Shown here in pieces: positions 1-5,205 of a DNA stretch of 6,485 nt. Each line of letters opens with the position of its first letter. Within the stretch, counting starts at the first letter, position 1. The position numbers and the translations under genes are program-made. Source of the stretch: Gammaproteobacteria bacterium (GTDB lineage Bacteria > Pseudomonadota > Gammaproteobacteria > JAABTG01); NCBI GenBank assembly GCA_030066245.1, contig JASJBY010000297.1:1-6485 (forward strand), given 5' to 3'. The notes under the pieces were generated by a model that saw only the letters and a program-made list of their open reading frames with translations, had not been told where the DNA came from and searched no databases.

Positions 1-725
1 TACCGAGGCTCGCCCTTGCCGGAAATGGCTCGGTTGAACATGCGGCACAACGCGACGCCATCGACGTCGCCCGCCTGCACCCCGTAGCCGATTATCCGGC
101 GAGTGAACTGGTCCATGACGACGAGGACGCAATGGGTGCGCAGCAGAATCGATTCGCAGCGAAACAGATCGACGCTACAGAGACTGTCTTTCGTGTGCCC
201 AAGGAATGTCAGCCAAGAGGGGCCTGCATCGCCGGGTGTTGGATGGTAGAACTTGGCGAGGACGCGTCGCACAACGTCCTTGTCGATCTCTACACCGAAG
301 GTCTTGGAGACGATCAGGGCGATCCGCGGGCAGCCGAATCCGGGATTGCGCTGCTTGAGCTCGACGATCGCCCGGATGAGCTCTGGCGATGGACCTTTGG
401 GACCGGGCTTGCCTGGCCTGCGCGATGAGAAGAGCAGGCGATACTTGCGCTTCTTCAGGGCCTCGTGAAATCGCAGCAGCGTCGATGGCCGAAGGATGAC
501 GGCTGCTCGCTGGATACGGTGTGGGTTGAGAAACAGCGAGTAGAAGCCAAGCAGGATTCGGTCAAGGGCAGAGAGATTTGGCGCGCGTCGCCGAGACCGT
601 CGTATGACCAGCAGTTGCTGCTTCATGAGGAGGCTGTCGGCGACAACCGCTCGTGTGCCACGGGGTCCCAAGAGCTTGGCGAGGGTGGTCAACAGATGTG
701 CCAGCAGCACGAGTAAATCCTTCAT
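1..725 (-). CDS. Integrase-core (DDE/rve) transposase, C-terminus off window
   Basis: This transposase gene would mobilise the insertion sequence around it. Reading leftward from the ATG at 725-723, the frame stays open for 241 codons to the window edge, with no stop and no frameshift. The N-terminus begins MKDLLVLLAHLL, which resembles a transposase family I know to be widespread in bacteria. Residues about 110-156 look like the helix-turn-helix segment common to these proteins (RNPGFGCPRIA near 127-137). The catalytic core starts at about 170: CSVDLF supplies the probable first catalytic Asp (D186), followed by the strand VLVVMDQFTRRIIGY (200-214). The second Asp and the Glu of the DDE triad lie off the window. 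The family is usually about 350-400 residues, so roughly 60% is present. No strong ribosome site precedes the ATG; the frame stays open upstream, and the start was chosen by family resemblance. The exact IS family (IS481- or IS3-like rve group) is not certain. Confidence 0.86.
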   Translation of the reverse strand, partial: MKDLLVLLAHLLTTLAKLLGPRGTRAVVADSLLMKQQLLVIRRSRRRAPNLSALDRILLGFYSLFLNPHRIQRAAVILRPSTLLRFHEALKKRKYRLLFSSRRPGKPGPKGPSPELIRAIVELKQRNPGFGCPRIALIVSKTFGVEIDKDVVRRVLAKFYHPTPGDAGPSWLTFLGHTKDSLCSVDLFRCESILLRTHCVLVVMDQFTRRIIGYGVQAGDVDGVALCRMFNRAISGKGEPR

Positions 726-812
726 GGCCGCATAGGGTAAGTAAGACCACCCAGAGGCACAAGGTAGCCCAAGTTGCTGTTTCCTAGACAGAAATGAGGA
801 TTGGCCACCCAC
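1..812 (-). mobile_element. Insertion sequence, partial (left side outside window)
   Basis: This is the part of an insertion sequence that carries the integrase-type transposase on the minus strand. Its outer end is inferred to lie at about 805-813, because recognisable sequence of the neighbouring broken transposase (family motif GRPGR) ends there and unrelated sequence begins. The stretch 726-810 would be the terminal region and leader of the element. The opposite end lies beyond base 1, so neither the terminal inverted repeats nor a target-site duplication can be checked here. The boundary is an estimate, good to perhaps ten bases. Confidence 0.6.
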
Positions 813-1122
813 GCCGTCCAGGACGGCCCTGCTGCTGCGAGAGCCTCGCCCAATGGCGGCGGAATCGCTCGCGGTGCCACTTCGCCACGGTGTCCGCTTG
901 TACGATGACCAAGTGGCTCGCCCACCTCGGCCAAGCGGTGCGCAGTGCCACCCAGAAAGCGCGGTCAGCGTCATCGAGTGGCGGCCGCGGCCGCTCTTTC
1001 TTGAACACCGCAACCTGTTGCTGAAGCGCCAACTTCTCGATGATCAAATTGTAACGGGAACGGCACATGCCCTGGATGGCACGGACGCCCAGCGAGACGA
1101 GGACGATAGGCAGGCGAAGCAT
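784..1122 (-). pseudogene. Truncated N-terminal remnant of a second integrase-type transposase
   Basis: This is a broken transposase of a family different from the one downstream of it. From the ATG at 1122-1120 it reads MLRLPIVLVSLGVRAIQGM, then LALQQQVAVFKKERPRPPLD, DADRAFWVALR and DTVAKWHRERFRRHWARLS, ending in the family motif GRPGR. This is the usual N-terminal region that precedes the rve catalytic core. After GRPGR (codons ending at about 814) the family sequence stops, and eight or nine unrelated codons lead to a TAG at 786-784. About 110 residues of an expected 350 or so remain, and the whole DDE core is absent, so it cannot be active. The same frame extends upstream to an ATG at 1242, but those 40 residues do not resemble the family start, so I prefer 1122. 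Insertion of the neighbouring element is the likely cause of the truncation. Confidence 0.75.
813..827. repeat. Perfect 7+1+7 palindrome at the insertion junction
   Basis: The bases read GCCGTCC, a central A, then GGACGGC, a perfect inverted repeat. It lies inside the codons for the GRPGR motif of the broken transposase and directly abuts the inferred end of the inserted element. Part of the symmetry comes from the Gly-Arg-Pro-Gly-Arg codons, so it may be coincidence. Some insertion sequences do choose palindromic targets. Confidence 0.4.
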
Positions 1123-1509
1123 GCCCGTGAAGTGTGCCGGCCTATCCCGGAGATCCCAAGCCACAGACCCGCGTGCCCTTCGGCCCAGAGCTACGGCGTA
1201 AGCCACTGTTTCTAGCAGCGGATGAATTTTGAAGAGGGACAAGTAGCGGATGCGGGATGGGTGCCTTCAGACAAAAGCCTGAGTAAGTCACAGATTTCAT
1301 GTTGAATATTTCACATTTCGCCTCCCGTGGATACAGCTAGACTCAATATAAGTGGTCATAGGGACGGCAGCGTCGATGTTAACGATCCCTTGTGGGCACC
1401 ACGGTCTCTAGGCGAGGGAGAGCAGAGTTTTTATCGAAAACGCGCTAACGCCCGCAGCCGGGAATGTAAGCAGAATCTATAGCATACAGACGCTTCCGTA
1501 GCCACAGGT

Positions 1510-1538
1510 TTGGGCTCCAAGGATTTGGGGTTTATATT
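1510..1538 (+). promoter_or_regulatory. Weak candidate sigma-70 promoter for the redox operon
   Basis: TATATT at 1533-1538 matches five of six bases of the -10 consensus. TTGGGC lies 17 bases upstream at 1510-1515 and matches only the first three bases of the -35 consensus. It would give a leader of about 170 bases before the ATG at 1717. The match is modest and other hexamers in this AT-richer region could serve, so it is only a candidate. Confidence 0.22.
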
Positions 1539-1700
1539 GCCCTCTCCTGAGAGACGCATGGACGCTCACTGAGGGTAGAATGACAACAGCTTGAACGCCG
1601 TCGGGCGTGTTATTGACCTGCCGACAGGCAAAGCGTACTCTGCGGTTGAAGTCTCCAGGTCGAGCTGGAAATGGGAAGACCGCGAAACGGTACCAGTCAA

Positions 1701-1709
1701 AAGGAGGGG
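1701..1709 (+). promoter_or_regulatory. Strong ribosome binding site fixing the flavoenzyme start
   Basis: AAGGAGGGG lies 7 bases ahead of the ATG at 1717, a near-ideal Shine-Dalgarno sequence and spacing. It decides in favour of 1717 over the upstream TTG at 1591 in the same frame, which has no comparable site. Confidence 0.85.
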
Positions 1710-1716
1710 TCCAAGA

Positions 1717-3123
1717 ATGGACGAGTCCCCGGACGCGACCTTTCTTCATGAAGACAACGCGCGCGAGATTTTCCGGCCGCTAAGTCTGCGCAATATCGAG
1801 ATCAAAAACCGCCTCTTCCGGTCGAACCTCTCTGGAATGTTCGACGACTATAACGGGCATGGCGGCAACGCCCGACTGAACTGGGAGGAGAAGTTCGCCC
1901 GAGGCGGAATCGGCTGCATTATCTCGTCCTACGCGCCTGTTTCCGTACGCGGCCGCATCCTGACTCGTTACGCGATGATCGACAACGACGACAAGATCCC
2001 GTTCTGGCGGGCCGTCGGCGAACGCGTTCACCAGGACAAATACCAAGGCTGCAAATTTTTCATTCAGCTCAGCCACTCCGGACGCCAGCAGGATCTCGGC
2101 GGCGTGGAGAACTTGCACAAGAAGGGTCTCAGCTCCACGGACAAGAAGGACTACTTTCACGGGCTGTTATCCGAGGCGATGGATACCGAGCAGATACACG
2201 GGGTGGTGGAACAGTTCGCCCAAGGCGCACGCCGCGCCCGGGAGGCCGGCCTTGACGGCGTCGAGCTGCACGGCGCTAACGGTTACCTCATCACGCAGTT
2301 CTTGAGTTCCGGCATCAACGACCGCACCGACGAATACGGCGGCGGGTGGGAAGGGCGCACGCGTTTTGTACTGGAGATAGTTCGGGCCATTCGCCGCGAG
2401 GTCGGTCAGGATTTTCCGGTTCAGATGAAAATCAACGCCGTCGACCACAACGACTGGCTATACCCGTGGCAGAAGAAAGGCAACACGCTCGAGGAAACCA
2501 AGAAGATCTGTCGGATGCTTCTCGACGATGGAAAAGGGGTCGACAGCTTTCACATTTCGAGTGGCTCCACGTTCCCACATCCACGCAATCCGCCGGGAGG
2601 TTTCCCGCTCAAGGCCGCGCTGCGCTGGTACGACGGCATGCTCTCGCAGGGCGTGCGTGTTCGCTTTAACTACTGGATCTTCGACCACAAGATAACGGCG
2701 CGCCTGTTCCAGGCGCTGTGGCGCTGGCGTCGGGGCCCGATCATCGAGGGCATTAACGCGGAGTACGCAAGGGAGATCAGAAAAGACCTCATCTCCGTGG
2801 ATCCGTCAATCAAGGTGCTGTGCACCGGCGGATTCCAGCACGCTGACAAGATTGCCGCCGCCATTCGCGACGGCGCTTGCGACGGCGTCTCGATCGGCAG
2901 ACCGCTGATTGCGAACAACGATCTGCCGAAAGTCTTGCAGACGCAAAATGGTCCCTCGCCGGACAAAGAATGTACTTATTGCAACAAGTGCCTCCTGAAC
3001 GATCTTGAGAACCCTCTCGGCTGCTACGAACTGTCACGGTTCGACGGCGACACGTTCGAGGACAAATGGCAGAACATGATTGACGAAGCCATGTCAGTGT
3101 TCGAGCCACCGACGTTCCACTGA
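1717..3123 (+). CDS. Old Yellow Enzyme family FMN oxidoreductase with C-terminal cysteine cluster
   Basis: This is a 468-residue NAD(P)H:flavin oxidoreductase with the OYE TIM-barrel fold. Enzymes of this group bind FMN and usually reduce C=C bonds conjugated to carbonyl or nitro groups. Visible motifs are NRLFRSNLS (31-39, with Ser39 where relatives have Thr or Cys), QLSHSGRQ (117-124), HGANGYLITQFLS (185-197) with the active-site pair H185/N188, and RTDEYGG (203-209). FMN-phosphate elements are CTGGF (369-373) and VSIGRPLIAN (391-400). Near the C-terminus C419, C422, C425 and C436 form a C-x2-C-x2-C-x10-C set. This resembles the 4Fe-4S motif of 2,4-dienoyl-CoA reductase and trimethylamine dehydrogenase, but the C-terminal FAD/NAD domain of those enzymes is absent. 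There is no signal peptide, so it should be cytoplasmic. It is the first gene of the operon, 16 bases before the cytochrome. The OYE assignment is firm, the Fe-S cluster probable and the substrate unknown. Confidence 0.92.
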   Translation: MDESPDATFLHEDNAREIFRPLSLRNIEIKNRLFRSNLSGMFDDYNGHGGNARLNWEEKFARGGIGCIISSYAPVSVRGRILTRYAMIDNDDKIPFWRAVGERVHQDKYQGCKFFIQLSHSGRQQDLGGVENLHKKGLSSTDKKDYFHGLLSEAMDTEQIHGVVEQFAQGARRAREAGLDGVELHGANGYLITQFLSSGINDRTDEYGGGWEGRTRFVLEIVRAIRREVGQDFPVQMKINAVDHNDWLYPWQKKGNTLEETKKICRMLLDDGKGVDSFHISSGSTFPHPRNPPGGFPLKAALRWYDGMLSQGVRVRFNYWIFDHKITARLFQALWRWRRGPIIEGINAEYAREIRKDLISVDPSIKVLCTGGFQHADKIAAAIRDGACDGVSIGRPLIANNDLPKVLQTQNGPSPDKECTYCNKCLLNDLENPLGCYELSRFDGDTFEDKWQNMIDEAMSVFEPPTFH

Positions 3124-3125
3124 CC

Positions 3126-3133
3126 AAGGGAGA
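3126..3133 (+). promoter_or_regulatory. Ribosome binding site of first diheme cytochrome
   Basis: AAGGGAGA lies 6 bases before the ATG at 3140. It supports 3140 rather than the in-frame ATG at 3080, which lies inside the flavoenzyme gene and would add 20 unrelated residues ahead of the membrane anchor. Confidence 0.7.
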
Positions 3134-3139
3134 CAGACC

Positions 3140-4753
3140 ATGGATCTGGATCGTTTAACCCCTGTAGAAGCGGCTCTGCAGCGGCGCAAGCGATGGCGCT
3201 TGGTCATCATCCTTCTTGTCGTCGTTCTCGCCGTATACTACTTCGTTTTTCAGCGCACCTACGTCCTCGCTTTCGACGAGGAGATCGATCACTTCCGCTA
3301 TGGTTCGATCGGCAGTGAATGGAGCGGCCTTCCGTACTGGGTGTTCAGAGCCCTGCCGGAGATGTTTCCCGAGAAGTTCGGCAATCAGGGCTATCGTGCG
3401 TTCGGACTACTTTACGCATCGAAGGACGACGATCTGCCGATCGGCTTTTCAAGGCGCGTGATAAAGGGTGTCGAACGGGTATGGCTGAACTGCTCCGTGT
3501 GCCACGTGGGAACGGTTACCGACCCCGTCACCAGCAATCGCTGGCTCATCGACGGCGCGCCCTCGAACAACCTTCGCCTGGGCGAGTTCATCAACGTCCT
3601 AAGGGAAGTTGGCGCAAGCCCCGATTTCACTGCAGACAAGCTCGTCGACGCAGTGAACGCTGTTGGCGGCGATCTCAATCTCTTCGAGGAGGCCGTATAC
3701 CGGTTCGTGATCGCGGATCGCGTGCGCGACGAGCTTCTCGCCATCAACGAGCAGCTGTCGTTCATGGATCGGGCGCACCCGTGGGGGCCGGGACGGGTTG
3801 ACACTTTCAACCCCTACAAGGCGATTCAGTTCAACTTTCCGATGGGTCGCGAGCACCTTTCGGACGTCGAGCTGAACGGGGCGTCGGACTACCCGTCGAT
3901 CTGGGCGCAGGCGCCGCGGGAGGGGATGCAGCTGCATTGGGACGGCAACAATCCGTCGGTGCAGGAACGCAACCTTAGCGCCGCGCTCGGCGCCGGCGTA
4001 ACCCCGGTGACCGTGGATCGCCGGAGCCTCCGGCGTATCGAGCGATGGATGCGTTGCCTGCCGCCCCCGCCCTACCCCTGGAAAATCGACCAGAGTCTCG
4101 CCGATGTGGGCGAAGTGCTCTACAGGCAACATTGCGCCGACTGCCACGGCGCTGGCGGAGGTTCGACGTATTCGAGCTACGCCGAAGAATGCGCATACGA
4201 TGACGGGCACGCCCGTGGATACGGTGCGAGTGCCGAGCCGTTCGGTGAGAGCGAGTACGCGCGGTACGTTCCTTCTCGGGAGTACGCGGGTTACGACTAC
4301 AGCATGGACCGCTTTCAGCGTATCGGGCGCGTCGAGGAGTTGGCGAGGATCGGCACCGATCCGGGCCGCTGGGCGTCGTACACGGAGAACTTCGCAGCTG
4401 CCCAGAATCTGCTCTACGCGGGGAACGACTGGCGCTTCAGCCACTTTCGGAAGACGCCGGGCTACGCCAACCACCCGCTCGACGGTATCTGGGCGCGGTC
4501 CCCGTACCTGCACAACGGCTCGGTGCCGACGTTGTGGGATCTGCTCGAACCGCCAACGCAACGCCCTGCGATCTGGTATCGCGGCAGCGACGAGTACGAC
4601 CTCGTGCGAGTGGGCTATCGCACGCACGAGCAGTCAGGCTACTTCCGCTACGATACCAGCGTCACCGGGAACTCCAACGCCGGGCACGTGTACGGCACGT
4701 ACCTGAACGACGACGAAAAGGGCGCGTTGGTCGAATACATGAAGACGCTGTAG
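3140..4753 (+). CDS. Membrane-anchored diheme cytochrome c (MauG/CcP/RoxA-like)
   Basis: This 537-residue protein is probably a periplasmic redox enzyme anchored in the inner membrane. A basic stretch (RRKRWR, 15-20) precedes one hydrophobic helix at about 19-38, and the rest is soluble. Two c-heme sites are seen: CSVCH (118-122) and CADCH (332-336). Further family blocks are YGSIGSE (54-60), GLPYWVFRALPEMFPEK (63-79), GRVDTFNP (218-225), LHWDGNNPSVQERNLSAA (265-282), SPYLHNGSVPTL (454-465) and GNSNAGHVYGTYL (510-522), with an LVEYMKTL end. The PYLHNGS block marks the C-terminal heme domain of the cytochrome c peroxidase/MauG superfamily. The hemes are 214 residues apart, closer to the roughly 200 of the rubber oxygenase RoxA than to the roughly 150 of classical peroxidases. 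Residues 340-390 form a tyrosine-rich insertion with an extra C351. Peroxidase, oxygenase or electron carrier are all possible; the substrate is unknown. It is paralogous to the cytochrome at 5202. Confidence 0.9.
   Translation: MDLDRLTPVEAALQRRKRWRLVIILLVVVLAVYYFVFQRTYVLAFDEEIDHFRYGSIGSEWSGLPYWVFRALPEMFPEKFGNQGYRAFGLLYASKDDDLPIGFSRRVIKGVERVWLNCSVCHVGTVTDPVTSNRWLIDGAPSNNLRLGEFINVLREVGASPDFTADKLVDAVNAVGGDLNLFEEAVYRFVIADRVRDELLAINEQLSFMDRAHPWGPGRVDTFNPYKAIQFNFPMGREHLSDVELNGASDYPSIWAQAPREGMQLHWDGNNPSVQERNLSAALGAGVTPVTVDRRSLRRIERWMRCLPPPPYPWKIDQSLADVGEVLYRQHCADCHGAGGGSTYSSYAEECAYDDGHARGYGASAEPFGESEYARYVPSREYAGYDYSMDRFQRIGRVEELARIGTDPGRWASYTENFAAAQNLLYAGNDWRFSHFRKTPGYANHPLDGIWARSPYLHNGSVPTLWDLLEPPTQRPAIWYRGSDEYDLVRVGYRTHEQSGYFRYDTSVTGNSNAGHVYGTYLNDDEKGALVEYMKTL
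4157..4309 (+). other. Tyrosine-rich insertion after heme 2 of first cytochrome
   Basis: This encodes residues 340-390 of the first cytochrome. It is rich in Tyr (344, 347, 353, 361, 373, 376, 382, 385 and 387), Gly, Ser and acidic residues. It contains a non-heme cysteine (C351) and the related pieces SEYARY and REYAGYDY. The paralogue goes almost directly from heme 2 (CAECH) to its RTDRHRIDMW block, whereas here about 50 extra residues precede the matching GTDPGRWASY (405-414). The reading frame is continuous, so this is not an obvious frameshift artefact. Its role is unknown. Confidence 0.65.
4501..4531 (+). repeat. 31-bp exact direct repeat, copy 1 (paralogous heme-domain motif)
   Basis: This stretch encodes PYLHNGSVPT in the first cytochrome and is identical, base for base, to 6446-6476 in the second. 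Nearby residues differ, so third-codon positions are conserved here beyond what the protein requires. It reflects duplication with strong codon constraint or a short gene-conversion tract. Confidence 0.75.
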
Positions 4754-4770
4754 ACCGACCAGGCACGACC

Positions 4771-5205
4771 ATGAACAGAAGGAAGGGCTCGATCAGCACC
4801 TGGACGCTGCGGCACGCGGTGATCGTTTGGATCGGCATTCTGCTGAATCTCCTTCTCGCAGTGCCGCTGCTGTTCTCGCCCGCCTGGCTGCTGGACGCGC
4901 TCGGTATTCCGCTCATGCAGGAGATCTGGGTGCGCTTCTCGGGCGGACTCCTGATAATCATCAGTGCCTACTACGTACCGGCCGCGATGAATCTCGAACG
5001 ATATCGCGCCAACGCGTGGCTCGCCGTTATCCCGTCGCGGTCGTTCGGTGCGACCTTCTTTTTTCTCGCTGTGTTCGTCTTTGACCAGCCGTTTGCTTTC
5101 GTGCTCGGCGTGCTGCTGGACGGGATTATTGGCGCGCTCACGCTGCTGTGCCTGATCAAGGTGACGGCGCTGGAGCGTGCAACGCAGCAGGGGGCTACGA
5201 TATGA
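4771..5205 (+). CDS. Small four-helix membrane protein, function unknown
   Basis: This is a 144-residue integral membrane protein that I cannot assign to a named family. Hydrophobic segments lie at about 15-35, 54-71, 91-105 and 108-130. A short basic N-terminus (MNRRK) suggests the N-terminus is cytoplasmic, and an even number of helices would put the C-terminus there too. The loop LERYRANAWLAV (75-86) between helices 2 and 3 is the most distinctive stretch. No heme motif (CxxCH) or obvious catalytic motif is present; the single Cys127 lies in helix 4. It starts 17 bases after the first cytochrome behind a weak AGG at 4761-4763, and ends in an ATGA overlap with the second cytochrome. Its position between two paralogous membrane-anchored cytochromes suggests a partner role, such as a quinone- or subunit-interacting membrane component. 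That is inference from context only. Confidence 0.85.
   Translation: MNRRKGSISTWTLRHAVIVWIGILLNLLLAVPLLFSPAWLLDALGIPLMQEIWVRFSGGLLIIISAYYVPAAMNLERYRANAWLAVIPSRSFGATFFFLAVFVFDQPFAFVLGVLLDGIIGALTLLCLIKVTALERATQQGATI
5189..5194 (+). promoter_or_regulatory. Ribosome binding site inside the membrane-protein gene
   Basis: AGGGGG lies 7 bases before the ATG at 5202 and so favours 5202 over the second in-frame ATG at 5208. The ATG overlaps the upstream TGA (ATGA at 5202-5205), which suggests translational coupling between the membrane protein and the second cytochrome. Confidence 0.6.

Larger units (their letters stand above)
1123..1716. other. Gene-free stretch: flank of broken IS and operon leader
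   Basis: I see no convincing gene here. The minus-strand extension of the broken transposase (1123-1242) and the plus-strand TTG-initiated extension of the flavoenzyme frame (1591-1716) are both open but do not resemble their families. The part from about 1250 to 1590 is visibly more AT-rich than the genes to its right, as expected for a regulatory region. It contains the candidate promoter listed separately and two short inverted repeats: ACGCC-GTCG-GGCGT at 1595-1608, and TCCAG-6 bases-CTGGA at 1654-1669. Either could be an operator or an RNA hairpin in the leader, or could be chance. No tRNA, CRISPR or riboswitch signature was recognised. Confidence 0.55.

Noticed and set aside
132..428. 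Plus-strand open frame of 98 codons
   Set aside because: It lies opposite the minus-strand transposase, which has a continuous family-like translation; no independent support.
978..996. GC-rich palindromic run with overlapping GCGGCCGC sites
   Set aside because: It falls within codons for Arg-Pro-Arg-Pro in the KKERPRPPLD motif, so it is a codon effect rather than a regulatory site.
853..1215. Plus-strand open frame of 120 codons
   Set aside because: It is antisense to the truncated transposase and has no motif or ribosome site.
1123..1242. N-terminal extension of the truncated transposase from an ATG at 1242
   Set aside because: The family normally starts at MLRLPIV; the extra 40 residues look like translated leader.
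1591..1716. N-terminal extension of the flavoenzyme from a TTG start
   Set aside because: The 42 extra residues do not resemble any OYE N-terminus, whereas the ATG at 1717 has an excellent ribosome binding site.
1477..1749. 90-codon minus-strand open frame across the operon leader
   Set aside because: It overlaps the flavoenzyme start and its ribosome site, and shows no family motif.
3599..4627. 342-codon open frame on the minus strand opposite the first cytochrome
   Set aside because: It is antisense to a clearly real gene with heme motifs. It is rich in Arg, Val, Ala and Pro, as expected for a shadow frame in GC-rich DNA, and has no recognisable domain.
4104..4706. 200-codon plus-strand open frame inside the first cytochrome
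   Set aside because: It is low-complexity (Thr, Arg, Ala, Ser) and out of frame with the cytochrome, so it is a shadow.
4534..4770. Upstream extension of the small membrane protein to 4534
   Set aside because: It would overlap most of the C-terminal part of the first cytochrome and add an Arg-rich shadow sequence; the ATG at 4771 gives a normal membrane-protein start.
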